Below, piece by piece: positions 10,374 through 22,835 of a DNA stretch of 64,000 nt (its first letter is position 1; each line of letters begins with the position of its first letter). The notes beneath the pieces were generated by a model that saw only the letters and a program-made list of their open reading frames with translations, was not told the DNA's origin and made no database searches. The position numbers and the translations under genes were made by a program. This stretch comes from Todiramphus chloris collaris (taxonomy: Eukaryota; Chordata; Aves; Coraciiformes; Alcedinidae). The stretch lies in contig JANVCC010000030.1 in the NCBI GenBank assembly GCA_025345505.1, positions 14,329,065-14,393,064 on the forward strand, in the 5' to 3' direction.

Positions 10374-10405
<32 letters not shown>
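10374..10405. repeat. 32-base A run
   Basis: An uninterrupted run of 32 A. No polyadenylation signal or retrocopy precedes it and no flanking target duplication is visible, so it looks like a simple repeat and not a processed-pseudogene tail. Confidence 0.85.
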
Positions 10406-10408
<3 letters not shown>

Positions 10409-10423
10409 TAAATTTTTTTTCTA

Positions 10424-10450
10424 TTATTCTATTCTATTCTAATCTATTCT
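10424..10450. repeat. Imperfect (ATTCT)n repeat
   Basis: Pentamer units ATTCT with minor interruptions, just after the A run and a T run. Confidence 0.7.
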
Positions 10451-13400
10451 GATGGATCACAAATGTGTGTTCCCAGCAAGTCTCCTGGTTTAGTCACTAG
10501 ATACTAGCACAGAGATCCTGGCTGTAATGCTTAAATTAGTGGAGTCCAGCAGATCATCAGAGCTTCGACCTGACGCAAGGATTCAATCACCTAAGTATAT
10601 TTCAGACCCCAACTGACCCAGTACTTCTCTCTTTTATTATCCATGCACAATCTCTCCTTCTGTGCCAAGATTTCTGTGTTCTTCATTTCTCTTCTGTCTC
10701 TGATGCCACAAAGTCAAGTGAATGTCTTCAAGGAAATCTCAGTAATAAAACCTATTTCCTCCTCCTTACTGCAAAGAGAAAGCAGAGTAATAGTTTCTTT
10801 ATCCATCAGGGACCAGTTAATGCCTAGCTCCTCATCATCACCAAATGCAACTAATAAAGGAGTAAAGGAGATTTGGCAGTTTAATGCAGCAGCTAATTTT
10901 GTGCCTGTTGCCCTGCCAGAAAGTATTTTCACTTTTGGGTGATGCCAGAATAGCAGAGCTGATTAATTAGCCTTCTCTTGAGCAGGAAGAGCTCAGCTAA
11001 GACGCCTGCAGCCCCCAGACAACCCAGGCATTGGCCAACCTTGTTAGTAGCCGGCATTCCCAGTATCTCACACGTTCATCAGTCTGTCTGTCTGGGTAAG
11101 ACAGAAAGATGACGGTGCAGAGCTTTCCCTTGGGAGGAAGCAGGTCTATTACACGGATTAGTTCTAGCGCTGTCATTGAGAGAACTGGCTAGAGAAAGCT
11201 CCTAGATACTGGCCAGGCACCACTAGTGTGGTGGCTCACAGTGGGTCACCACAGAGCTCAGCTCTGCCCTTGAGGCAGGCAGTGCACAGACTTTTGAGAC
11301 CCTCTGCAGATCCAGCTTTGGAGGGGTCAGCACTGCAGCTGTCACACACAGGCATGGGAGTCTACAAAAGACAACTTTCAGGAATAGTAAATATTGTTTG
11401 TGCAGTGAACAGAAATGCAAGACAAGGGACCTCCAGCCTCGATAGGAAAGTGTCTCAGCAGACACATTCAGACTCATTCATTGACTGCAAACTGCCAAAT
11501 ACACTGGAGGCACCAGCTACTTGTGAGGGTAACCCCCAAAGAGCAGCATGTGCCCACAGGACCATGACAAGCAGAGCCCCTGTGCTGGCTCAGTAGTGTT
11601 CTCTGTGCATCATTAACTCCTCCTGAGCTCTCCCTGCCCTGCCTTTGTCTTCCACAAGGTGTTTCAGGACAGTTCAAGCCTGTGGACAGATTAATTAAAC
11701 TCAGGGACAGGAAAAGACAGTTTCTATAGGGCCTAGTCATCTTTCTTTCCATGTAATTTCTCAGAGGTTTTATGGTAATGCTTGTAAGACTTTGCAAAAC
11801 CAGGAACTTAGTGAGTATGTTTGTAGGCAGAGAAACTCCCTCCAAGCATGTGATGGTGTAGGATCCAGCAAAACAAGTCCTTTGGTCTTAGTTGTGTCCC
11901 TATAGATGCTGTGACAGTAATGATAATACAGAGAATTTCAGTCTGGAGACTTGAACAACTTCTGCTGTCTGAGAGCTGGTGGGGAGATGAGTGGCTGTGA
12001 ACTGGGGAGTAGTTAGGTGGTATGGTGTGCTTCTCATCTGGAACTGCTGCTGGGCTGCAGTGTGAATCTGGGCAGATACCCCGTGTGAGCATCTTCACTG
12101 GGGCTGTCTGGCTGTGTTGTTATTGTTGTAATGGGTGCAGAGAACCAGGTGCTCCAAAGAGACCCTTCATCTCACCCTGAAAGAGCAGACCATGGTAGGC
12201 TGGTTGTGCCCTACAAGTACCTCTATGGACCATTCAGATGTCTACCTCTGATGTGAGCACCAGCCTCAGAGATGTTCAAACGCAACCCCCATCTGGGGTT
12301 CCCTGCATGTTCCCAGAGGCTGGGCCTGCTGAGCTTCTGCTGAGCACTAGCTGTGCCCTGGCTCGGGGCCAGGCTATGACTGTGTTGCTCCTGTATAGCC
12401 AGGGTTAAAATAGACCACAGAAAGTCAGCTCAGGCTTTGGAAAAAACAAGTCTCCACCTCTTCTCTTTGCTGACCCTACAACAGAAGGTGGATAACTGTT
12501 TTGGGGTTTTCCATGATCTGGGGAGGATGGGCGGTTAATTAATGTCACACAGCCCTCCAGATGGAGGCCACTAAAAGTGTACGGTGTTGTTATTTTAGTG
12601 AATGTTGCTTTACCATCCTTACACGGTCTCATTATGCTATTAGGGATGTTGCTGTAGGGAGCAGTGCCTGCACTGTACCATCTAGCAGCAGAGGTGAAGA
12701 CCCCTTTGATCCACCTCCCCAGATCAGCTTTCCTGGACTGCTGTCCATCCCCTCTGCCTTCACTACTCAGATGCCTCCGTGTCATTTAGGCTGTGGACCC
12801 AACCTTGCCTTTGTGCCCCTCTGGCTCTGAAGTGGAAGGATTTCTGCTCCAACAAGTGGAAATCACCCCCACCATGAAGGTAGCATGGGTCCCCCAGGCC
12901 ATTCTTGCCTCCTTGGGCTTCGTGAGCATCATTTCTGCCAGCCCCATGTGTCAAGATGAATTTCATCAGTTGGGTGCTTACTCGGGGAGACACAGGATTA
13001 ACTCCATCCTTATCCATCAGAGAGCTTGAACACATCCTTAGCAGGAAGCAGGGGCTTATACTCTATTGCAGGTAGGTGAGATTTAAGCCAGTCTGTAAAG
13101 CAATCAGGTCAGAGGGAAACGTGGTGTCTCCTACACAGAGACCGAGGACAGCTGGTGATAGCTGAGACTCACCATTTCAATGTGCCAGGATGCTGTGAGC
13201 TGCAGCACAGAGAGGGGCCACCTTGATCCAGCAAAGGAGATATTTCAACTGGTACAAAGCAGCTGATACAAAACTGGAAACTAAAAAGAAGAGAAGTTTG
13301 CACGTCCGAGGTGGTGCAGCCTGGTGATGGGGCAGCAGCCTTCAGGAACAGCGTGCCGCGATGTAGTGCAGAGATAAGGGAGAACAAGCATGAAAACCAG

Positions 13401-14509
13401 AAGATGGAAGCAGGATCAGTTTTGCATTTTTCTGAAGTGCAACATTTTTCCATGTAAAACACATATTGTGCGAGCGTTTCTGTCACAGTCTATCCACCTC
13501 ATGGTGAAGGGAATGACATTGCTTTTCTTCTGCAATCCAGCTTTGATATGTCTACTCCAGCTGGTATAAGAGCCTGGAAATAATTTAGGGGATGCAATGG
13601 CAAAGCAGTTAAGAAGGGAGGCCTTCTCCTTTCCTGGGCATGGTGGTATATGTACATAAAGAGAGCTACACAGGGCGATAGCATTCTCCTGATCTTGCAG
13701 AGCAGCCCCCCTGCTCCTGGAGAGCAGCGTGCCCAGGTCTGGCTGTGCAGGGCTGGGTTGCCCAGCATGCTGCAAAGGTGCTGTTAGCACACAGTGAAGA
13801 CAGAGCTGCGGGGGCAATGCACCGGCTGTGTGCATTACAGTGTGCAGCAGAGGTTGACAAATGAACTCACCTTGATTTATCTTGCTCTCCCAGATGATAT
13901 CTTGAAATGTCTCAATCCCATTGCTTCAGCCTGACCTGCCAGATAAGAGAAAGCTTGTGCATTGCTGGGACAGGGTTTAGGCAGCGAGCGAGTCCAGCTG
14001 GCAGGAAGCACATCGCCTGGCTGCAAGGGGACAGATCTTTCTGCCATGGCAGTCACGAGATCAACAAATGCTTTTTCTTCAGAAGAACTTGTTGATTTTA
14101 AAAATAAAGCAGTCACGGCCTATGGTCCCAGGAATGTCTGGGATTAGGAAAATGGAAAGGCATTTTTCTGTTCCTAGTGCAATTTGCACTGTAAAACCTA
14201 AACAGTGCTTGTCCTTCTGGATGTCCCCAGCTTTACACTTCTGTGGCATTTATCAACACAGTGTTTTGGTGAGTGACCTTACTTCAGATCACTTACATGG
14301 CTGAGCTGATGTGGTAATAGTGTCAAATTCCTGGTATCCAACAGCTTCCCCCTTCCTGCCCAGAGCAGCCAAGTGGATCCAGGGAGTGCTCCACTCATGG
14401 AGCAAACAGCCCGTTCTGAAGATATCTTTGCATCAAACCAAGGCCCAAACCTGTAAAAACTTGTGCACCTGCTCAGCTCTGACAGCATGAGTAATCACAG
14501 AGACTGAAC
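10451..14509. other. Unique DNA, no gene recognised
   Basis: About 4 kb of ordinary mixed-composition DNA. Open frames stay below 140 codons and are not recognisable. TTAATTAATG near 12536 is the only strong homeodomain-type word noticed. No repeat family is recognised. Confidence 0.4.
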
Positions 14510-14612
14510 ATATTATTTCTATTATTTATTCATACACACTATTTCTGTGGCTCTCTTCCCCTATTATCTCAGTGTCTTGTAAACATTAATGAATAGTTCT
14601 TAGGTCCCAGAA
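14510..14612 (+). mobile_element. Possible ancient CR1/L3-like tail relic
   Basis: TATTTATTCATACACACTA-type AT-rich lead, then ATCTCAGTGTCTTGTAAACA (14565-14584) and TTAATGAATA. This resembles the ATCTCAAAGCRCTTTACAAA-CATTAATGAAT core of the L3/CR1-related tails common in reptiles. It lies in the same orientation as the relics at 9.1 and 28.65 kb. Confidence 0.4.
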
Positions 14613-15380
14613 CCCTGCATCACTGGGTTGTGGATCACAGGAAGTGATTAAAGCTATGGGGAGGAATGGGGGGGCTGGATTTAAAAATCCCTGGTTTTAT
14701 TAAAGTTTCTTTGCTTAGCTTCTGGAGCATAGGAAATTCAGGATATTCTATTGGTGGTTTTTTGAGCCACTTGAGAAATACAACCGTTTCTCAAGCTGCT
14801 CTCTGTCATTCCACTCTGAAGGTTTCATGAAAGCCTTTAGAAGTGTCTCCTTGCTGCCATTAAAGAGTTAATGCACATGGCCGTAAAACAGGCTTTTGTG
14901 TCATTTCAGATGAGAAACCATTCTCACTTAACTTACCTCTGGGAAAAATGTTACTCCTAACCTTGGCTACCTGATTTTATTAACCACTGTCATTTTCCCA
15001 TGAGCTGGTTGATGTGGGGTTGGAACAGGACTTGGGGAGGGTTTCCTGGGCTGCAGATTGGAGACTGGCCTTGTGTCTTCTGACATTGTGGGAAGGAGAG
15101 TGACCTACACAAACTCAGCCAGAAACTGGAGGACCTCTGTATGCCTCTTAATCTCTCTCTGTGCAACACCACATTCTGGAGAAGCCATGACAAAACGTTA
15201 AAAGGGCAGAGCTGTCCAAACACAATATGCAAAGCCTGGTCTGGAGATATACCCTCATCAGTGAGATGCTGAGTGCAAACATCCAGTTAAGTTAATTCAC
15301 ACAATGGCAAAGTGCTGGGAGATAGCCTCAATTCCCAGGCTCAGAGATGGGGATGGGTGAAATTCTCTCACCTGAAACTT
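14613..15380. other. Unique DNA, no gene seen
   Basis: Ordinary composition with short unrecognisable frames only. Confidence 0.35.
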
Positions 15381-15830
15381 CCCTTGTGTGAAAAATGCAA
15401 ATTTAGTGACAACTAGTTTTGAGCATTCATGCTGGTTGTACTAAATTGTTTGTCCTGAGAAAAAAATTCCAAGAAAGTACATTTGCAATGTTTATTTCAG
15501 TTTGAAATTCCCCTCCATTTTACTTGTAAATTGCTCCAAATCAAAGTGCAGCATTTTCTCCTCACCTTTCACAGTTGCTGTAATTTAAATAAATAGTCCT
15601 AGTTGCAATCTGAACTAATTCCCTCCTTCCTGACTTTTTAGAACTACTCATGAAACAAAACAACTCCAAATTCATTTTTTTTTCAGACAGCTCTCCTCAG
15701 AACCATTAGACACATTAACATCCACCACATAAATGAAACCACAGGCTATCGATGTTTTGAGGCAGCTGTATTTCCCACCAGAAATTTGCATAGCATCACC
15801 TTTGTAGCATTCTGAGTTACACTAGAACTA
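15380..15830. promoter_or_regulatory. Candidate conserved non-coding element
   Basis: AT-rich, low in simple repeats, with no frame of note. Contains ATGCAAAT (reverse octamer, about 15395), GTAATTTAAATAAATAG near 15580 and a forward octamer ATTTGCAT at 15784-15791. Judged on texture only. Confidence 0.28.
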
Positions 15831-17001
15831 ATTTTTGGGGGGGGATAATGCAAGTTACTGGTGCCAGATCTAGAATTAGGAAACTAAAAGTCCCCAAGCA
15901 AAGCCCCAGCCATAGCTCTTATCTACCAGTCCAGGGTCACTCCTTCTGCCTATGCCACTGGGTGATCTTCATTCCTTACCCCATCTCTCCTCACTATATC
16001 TGTCCCTAAGAAAGGGTCATGATCCCATTTTCCCAAACCATTTCTTTCTTCAGTGGCATGCCATCCCACTGAAAGATCTGGTCCAAAGAAAGGTTTAAAA
16101 TGCCTTTTCAGCAACAGAGTGCAACCTTTCTGAGGGTTCCAGCAGCTATCTCTGCAAAATTTCCAGTTTTGCCACAACTTAAGGTTTTCATCAAACTCCC
16201 ATCAAACAAAGTGTAGTTCTCAGCAACTGGAAGCAGAAGCAATTCATCCTTCTGGGCAGTGATATTTGTCTGCATCAAGAAAATCCTCCCGATTAGACAG
16301 AAAATGGATATTTTTTCCCCTGTAATATATACTTTTAGTGAAATCCCCCAGCTCAATTCCCCTCCCCCCTCTGAAAAATAATAAAAGCAGAAAGAGAAAA
16401 ATAATGAAACAAAAAAAAATGCTTTTCCTTCAGAAAGCACCATTTCCTGGGGAGCTCTGCTACCACCATGCTCCCACTCTGTCTCTTGGGAGGCACAAGC
16501 TGAGAAGGTGCAGGAAGGCAGTAACTTGCCTCGGTAGTTGCGTGTGGTTCCTGCCCATTTTCTGCCTCCTCCACCCCCAGGTGACCAGCCCCATGGAAAC
16601 ACAAGGTTTTGCTTTCCACACAATAGGTAACATGAGAAGATGAACCTTTTTGGAAAGGATTGGTTTCACACAGTTGGGTGGAGATGAGGACCATGTTGGG
16701 GCTGATGCCTTTCTCTGCTCTCCACTGAGCCATGTCTTCTCATCAGGGATGTCGTGGATGTGACCCAGCTCCCTCCACCCAATGTTGTGCTGGGATGTGC
16801 AGCAGGGACACAGTAGCTGAGGATTGTATCCCTGGGTGGAGGGGCTCAGTGTGGACCCTGTACCCCCCTTGCTTCCAGCAGGATGGAGAAGGCTGTCTCT
16901 CCATGGCCCCAAGGACTGGCATGCAGCACTGAGCACAGTGAGCTCACCCCACCACCTGAACCCATGTGGAAATTAGGCAATATTTAAGGGGGAAAAAAAA
17001 A
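15831..17001. other. Unique DNA, no gene recognised
   Basis: Contains an 8-base G run (15837-15844) and a purine-rich patch (16378-16420). Minus-strand frames of 126-171 codons overlap each other between 16.1 and 16.9 kb and none is recognisable. Confidence 0.35.
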
Positions 17002-17026
17002 GGGGGGGTGGGTGGGAGTGGAGGGG
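17002..17026 (+). other. Canonical G-quadruplex motif
   Basis: Four G tracts (7, 3, 3 and 4 G) with loops of 1, 1 and 6 bases. It is followed by a purine-rich AAAG/GAAA tract to about 17075. Confidence 0.65.
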
Positions 17027-17300
17027 TGGAAAAATGAAACGAGAAAGAGAAAGAAAAAGAAACACAAAGGAGATGATGATGAAATGTTTGCCCTGTCTGG
17101 AAAACTGCCCTAGCAGGGCAGGGGCAATGCAAACAGCAGCAGCAAAACACGCTGACGTTGCCCCAGAAACAGCCTGTGGAAAGATGTGGGTCAGTTAAGA
17201 TGGGTGTACTCAGGAGGCCCGTGCCCTGAAATGCCAACTGTAGGAGCCCTGCTCAATAAATGCCAGGGTGCTGTCGTTAAATGGCCATTGCAGAGAGGTG

Positions 17301-17333
17301 CTGGAGAGAGGAGGAGGAGGAGGAGGAGAAGGA
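17301..17333. repeat. (GGA)n purine repeat
   Basis: GAGAG followed by six GGA units and a short imperfect end. Arginine-rich open frames through it are artefacts of the repeat. Confidence 0.75.
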
Positions 17334-20300
17334 ATGTCTGTGTGTCTGTGGACTTTCTCTCATGTCAGTGCCATGCATCCTGTCAGCCCAGCTCAGCTTC
17401 CCTTGCTCTGTGAATTTTGTCTTGTCTCATCAGGTTGTGTGGGAGCAACTAGACTGAGTGAGGAAGGTTCTGAGCAAGAGAGCCCAGGCTGGGCATCCTC
17501 CCCTGCTCCATCCATTCCTCTTGCATGTGAATTTTTGAGCTAGAGCCCTCAGCAGTTCAACAGTTAACCTCTGACCTGTGTCCTTGGACTTGCCTGCAGG
17601 GAGTTTGGGTCTTTTTCAGCCTGTGCACTCTAGTGTTACCCAGGAGAGCTTGGTCCTTGCAGAGCTAATTTACAAACCCTCAAGACAGGTTACTTTGCAC
17701 AGTAAGCCTCCGTAGAGCTGCTTCTTCTGGGAACAAAACTCTTCCTGAGGACAGGTCTCTTGAGAGGGGCTGTGAGATGGCACCAGGTTGTCATACTCAA
17801 GCAGGGACAATATTTTGCATGGAAAAACTTCCTCTGAGAGGACTCAGACTTTCTCTCTGTCTGGCAGCAGCATCCAAAGGTGTGCAGGCTCTGGTTTACC
17901 ACCTCTTCTTCATCAGATGCTTCCAGGGTAGGAGCCTCCATCCAGTCCCACATGCAGCACCACAGCAAGTCCAGCACAAATAGCTTGAGTGAACGTCAGA
18001 AATCCCATCTGTCTCTCTTACAGCAGCAGAGCAGGGAGCTGGTGATGGTTTGGCTGCCCCTGCCAGGCACTGCTTGCTCCCTCCACAGCTGGCAAATGCT
18101 TTGGCACCTGCAGCTGCTCCCTGAGAGACATCTGGGAACACAGGAGCCATTGCCCACTTGCAAAGCCTGGCACGGCAGATTTGTGGAACAAATCGAGATC
18201 AAAGTGCTGCATATGAGTAACTGGGTTTTAGAGATGCTGCTAAAGACACTGTGTAGCCACCGTTGGGTACTGCTTGTTACTGCTTTCCCCAGGCCATTTG
18301 AACGTCCGCAGAGACGTTCTGGATACTTAGAAACTCAAGTTCTGAAAAGTTTCTGCTTGTATCAGGGCAATAATGAAAATCATCTCTGGTCATAGGTTCT
18401 CAAATATAATCACTCTAAAACATGTCAGCTTTAATCCCAGCTCCTATGAATACTTTATGACATCAACTATATGTTGACACTCTTAAGTCAGGTATTTTTA
18501 GGGAATTGTTCAGATCTTTTATAATTAAAAAAAAATATATAAATGTATTATTTTTTTCCCCCTCTAGTTTTTGTCTCCTCCTCTTCTGAACAAGCCAATG
18601 AAGTCATAAAGAGCAGATGTAGTGGAAAACAAACCGAGAAATCTCCCTGCTGAGAAATGTTGTCTAACAATATATTTTTCTTTCTTTTTTTTTTTTTGTT
18701 TTTGTTTAATTCAGCAGGAGGAAATGGTGACATCAAAATGATACTGTAACATAGTTGGCTCTAAACAAGTATTAAGTGCTGTAGTTGACAGCCCATGATC
18801 TCACTTGCTTTTTATGCTCTAGGTGTCGAAAATAAACCACTTGTCACGTAGACCATAAATGTATTCCAGGGACAGAGGGAGATCCAAGAACATCAGATAT
18901 TGCAGCTCCCCTGGATGACTGGTTGAACTGAACTTCCCTCTCACTGTGAGGCATTTCAGAAGCATCCTGGTGGCTCCAGTGGTCCCAGTGGTCAAGAACC
19001 ACATCTCAGTCATGTGCAGTACACAGCCCAGGATGGCACACCAAGACTATGCGCAAAAAGTTCTTGGCCTCATGCTGTCATCTACACCACGGTTTTGCCT
19101 TGGCAATCACACTATAGCTAGTCCCCTGGCCATCCTCACCAGGAGGCAAAGTATGAACCTGTAGGCTTGGTGGGCAACTGCCTTACTCATCCAACATCCA
19201 AGAGTGTCCTACCCGCTGATCAGGGCATCTCTACCTGCCTTTCAGGGTCTCACTCCTGAGCTATATCTTAAGCTCTCTCTGTCCCTTACTTTCAAAAGGC
19301 AGGCATGGGAAGGACAGTCATTGTCCTCTGTATCCAAGACCCATGGACTTGAAGGAGTTGTTGTGAGGCTGTAGCATCTCCATGGGCCATGGGGAACAAG
19401 ATGGAAAAAAGAAGCAAGACTTGGACTCTGTCTTTTGGAAAAGGTTTGGTCAAATGTCTTTGTGCTTCGCAGAGCCTTCATATGGTGCCAACAGCATGGT
19501 TCCCAGGACACAAAACAGTTGTCTCTGACCACCTCTCCGTGCCAGCATCGACAGTGGCCACACCAACACCAATAGCAGCATTCTACCACTCAGGTGCTGT
19601 GTTTTGCTCCACTGTGTACACCACTCATTTTCTGAGTCTTGCTGTAGGCATAAACTCTTCCTGACAGGAAGCCTATTCAGCATGGCCACGTGCCTCCTGC
19701 AGAGCTCCCAGTGAGAGCAGAGAAAGCCATTTCAGAGGTGTGCATGCAGCGATGACAGGGTCTGGCAGCAGCATAGGGAGAAGATTCAGTAGTGGGGGAG
19801 GCCAGCTGAGGAATTCACCTTGCATCATAACTGGAAGCTGCTTGAAATACCCAGGTGGTTTGAGGTTACACCTCTCCATTCCTCTGACCCTGACCCTTAC
19901 CTCATTTCTTCCCACGTCAGAGCTCACCCAGTCCTCACCAATCTTGTGTAAATCTTTTCACCACTGGGCCTCTGCTCCTGCTTGCTGTGCTGCAGGTCTT
20001 CCTTGACGGGTCACCACCTGATTCCTCTGCTTTGCGTGGTGAGGACACAGGCTAACCACACTTGCCTCTCCTTCTTCCCTCCTGCCCTTAGCAAGTTGGA
20101 GGGAACCAGCTGAGAAGGAACTGTGTGACTCCTTCAGCCTAGCAGAACCAGCTGAACTCCTGCAATGTCCCTCATTTTGGAAGGGACCAGTATGTTGACC
20201 CTGTATGGGATTCCAGGTGCCCACCAAAGCCACTCTATCACTCCCCCTCTCAACTGGCCAGCATGGGTCCCCCATGGGGTCACAAGTCCTGCCAGCAAAT

Positions 20301-20880
20301 CAGCTCCAGTGGGAGCTCCTTGCTCTATGGGTCTATAAGTTCAGGATCCTGCTCCACTTCAGGCTTCCCACAGAGTCACAGCCTTCTCTGCGTGTCCTCC
20401 CGCTCTAACATGGGGCTGTCTGTGGGCTGCACGTGTATATCTGCTCCACCATTAACCTCCATAGACTGCGTGGGGACAGGCTGCCTCACTATGGTCTTCA
20501 TGGTCTACAGGGGAATATCTGCTCCAGCATCTGGAGCACTTCCTCCCCTTCTTTCTTTTCTGACTCTGGTGTCTGCAGAGCCATTTCTCTCACATATTCT
20601 CGCTCCTGTCTCTGGCTGCAGTTTCTATTGTGGTTTCCCCCCGCCCCGCTTCTTAAATATGTTATCACAGGGCTCTGCCACCATCACTGATGGGCTCAGT
20701 CTTGGGGTCAGATGGCATTGACTCCATGGGACAACGAGGAAGCTTCTAGCAACTTCTCACAGAAGCCACCCCTGTAGCTGCCCTGCTACCAAAACCTTGC
20801 CCTGAAAAGCCAGGAAGCTGGGATAATGTACAGCATGATGAAGAGAAAAGAAACCCAGACACTTATTTGAAAGTCCAGGA
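17334..20880. other. Unique DNA, no gene recognised
   Basis: About 3.5 kb with frames up to 171 codons (+, 17880-18395), none with a recognisable domain. There is a T run near 18683-18693 and a 9-base tandem word (CCAGTGGTC twice, 18975-18993). Sequence near 19134-19146 (TCACCAGGAGGCA) is CTCF-like but not convincing. Confidence 0.35.
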
Positions 20881-21026
20881 CTTTCAGGACTGACTCAGTT
20901 TGGTCTTCCTGTTCAAGCGGGGAATGATTGAGCAAGAACTAGATTTTATCGGAAGAAGGTTGTCCATTCTCTATTCCAGCAGGGATTTCTTTGGTTATTA
21001 TCTATTCACGCATTTAATTTCTTTAG

Positions 21027-21194
21027 AAACAGCATCTGCCCAAAAGCTCTGGGCAGTCTGCCATTCCTCTGATGTACAAAGTGTACTTGTTATTGAACCT
21101 GGGAATGCATAAGCTACTGATCAGGCCTTGGTCTTGCAAAGCCTTTTCCATGTGCTTAATGCTATACATATAGGAGGTACTTGGAGAAACAAAG
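21027..21194 (+). other. Splice-bounded segment overlapping MITE relic
   Basis: A T-rich tract ends in CTTTAG (AG at 21025-21026). A strong donor AAAG|GTAAGT has its GT at 21195-21196. The 168-base interval has stops in all three plus frames, so it could only be a terminal coding exon or a non-coding exon. Its right part lies in an old transposon relic, which makes it a possible exonised repeat. No partner exons are identified. Confidence 0.2.
21122..21186. mobile_element. Eroded palindromic MITE relic (type D)
   Basis: GGTCTTGCAAAGCCTTTTCC (21130-21149), then ATGTGCTTAATGCTATACAT (21150-21169), then AGGAGGTACTTGG. This matches in order the arm I recall for an archosaur/turtle palindromic element: GATCCTGCAAAGACTTATGC, then ACGTGCTTAACTTTACACAT, then a GAGTAGTCCCATTG centre. 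Only one arm survives well. Confidence 0.45.
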
Positions 21195-21196
21195 GT

Positions 21197-22002
21197 AAGT
21201 TTGCCATTTCTTTGTGTTGTTGGACTTACAGTAGGCCACATTCTGACCACTTTTAGATGTTGTGTCATTTTTCCCATTCCCTGAAAGACACAAGATCCCA
21301 CCCCACACGGACATGTGGAATGTGGTGATCCTTTCCTGCTTGTGAAATTGTGTCAAGTAACTAGCATTTTCAACAGATGTTATTCATTATTTCATTCTCT
21401 AGAAGATCGCAAGTAGAACAGTTTTTAGTTGCAGTCATATGGCCTTATTGTCACTCTCGGAAGGACTGGACAAGCCCACCAAGTATCCCAGGTTTACATC
21501 TGAGTACTGATGTAAAACAAGCACCCGCTTCTGACTGCGCACAGACTGCAGGTCAGTAGAGCGACTCAAGCCCTTTAGGCAGCTCCTGTGAAGTGACATA
21601 CAATCTCCTCCTACTGTTTCCCACATAAAAACTACATTCCCCTTTGCACAAGTGTTCCTAACAGCAAAAGTATCCAGAAGAAAGAGGATCCCAGAAGACC
21701 TAAATCTAGAAAAGGACGAGTTTCTTCGAAAATATGCACAGATGCCTCTGAAAAAATTTCCAGCTGCACCAACTACCAATAAAGCCTATTTTATACCTTT
21801 GTGACCAACTGAACTTATGCAATCGCTCTGCGTCTTACATAACGCTGGCAAAATGCCACCCCCTCCCTGTTCTGGAAGAACTAAACTGACGTGTTAGAAG
21901 AACATGATTGGAAAGGCTGGCCTGGGCCATTACTTTGCTGGAGCACTTAAAGGACATGAGGAATATACTCAAGATGCCATGAAATAATAGCCCATGTCAA
22001 AC
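21197..22002. other. Unique DNA, no gene seen
   Basis: A 114-codon minus frame is not recognisable. GGAGCACTTAAAGGACATGA near 21938-21958 faintly recalls the same MITE type as at 21.12 kb. Confidence 0.3.
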
Positions 22003-22038
22003 AAGTTCTAGGTGTCCTAATGCGCCTTGATCTGGCCA
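22003..22038. mobile_element. Eroded MITE arm (type A)
   Basis: The word CTAGGTGTCCTAATGC followed by GCCTTGATCTGGCC matches, with gaps, the right arm of the element type seen at 7.83 kb (TTAGGTGCCTAAATACC, then TTTGAGGATCTGGGCC). Only one arm is visible. Confidence 0.4.
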
Positions 22039-22835
22039 CTGAACATACCTGTTCCCAAACTGGGGTGACATGTCGCTTCTTCTTTGGGAGCACATGGGTG
22101 GACCCAGACGTGGTCTCCTCTGCCCCACCCAGCTCAAGGGGGTAGGTGAATCCAAGAAGACACCACGGCAGGAATTAACCATCTGGGGAAATCTGTGCCA
22201 TTCCCATCCTCTGCTATTCTCACTAGTAACAGCTTGTTTGCAATCAGTCCCTGTAGAGGACATGAGCACAGGACACTTCCCTGGGTAGTGCCAGTTACCC
22301 TTTCTTAGTAGAAAGGAGCTTTCCCACTCCTAGTTAATGATGGGTCAAATGTGAGCCCTTCATCCCACTGCTGCAACGACTCTGCTTGAAGTCACTGCTG
22401 CTATATTCTTGCTTACCTCACGTGGCTGAGTGCAAATCTGGTGGGAAGGGATAGCGGAGCTGCTGGTAACTCTTGGGTTTGACAGTCGAGTGGAATTGCT
22501 TTTTTGGGGTCAGCGTTCATTCTAGCCCTGCTGTGGAAGAATAAAGGGATGGTGGAAGTTGAGGAATAAATGAGGAATTGCAAAAGATGCTGAGGACCTT
22601 CAATGCATTTTGTGGACATTAAAAAAAATAAAACCACTCTGAACCAGCTTCTGTGTGTTGCAGAATTAAAGAGGAGGCATGAGCACTTGTGGCTGGGGAC
22701 CTCCATCTTCTCCATCCTGCGCTGCGTCTCTTTGTCCAGTGATCTCTCACATCCAGCACTGTCACAGGAAGGACTGTTGCAAGGTCCATGGAGGGGTGGG
22801 CAGCACTGAGTGGTGCCAGGCCTTGCAACTGCCCA
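22039..22835. other. Unique DNA, no gene recognised
   Basis: A 172-codon minus frame (22931-22413) overlaps other frames on both strands and shows no domain. Confidence 0.35.

Noticed and set aside
10374..10405. A run as tail of a processed pseudogene
   Set aside because: No polyadenylation signal, no recognisable gene-derived sequence upstream and no target-site duplication.
19134..19146. CTCF-like core TCACCAGGAGGCA
   Set aside because: Imperfect core without supporting flank. Similar partial cores (for example 28330-28343) are expected by chance in 64 kb.
20890..20935. ACTCAGTTTGGTCTTCCTGTT as a reverse-strand MIR tail
   Set aside because: Only the CTCAGTTT word fits. The CATCTGTAAAAT part is missing.
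20988..20998. TCTTTGGTTAT, the first 11 bases of miR-9
   Set aside because: The match ends after 11 bases and no hairpin with a complementary arm is visible in the flanks.
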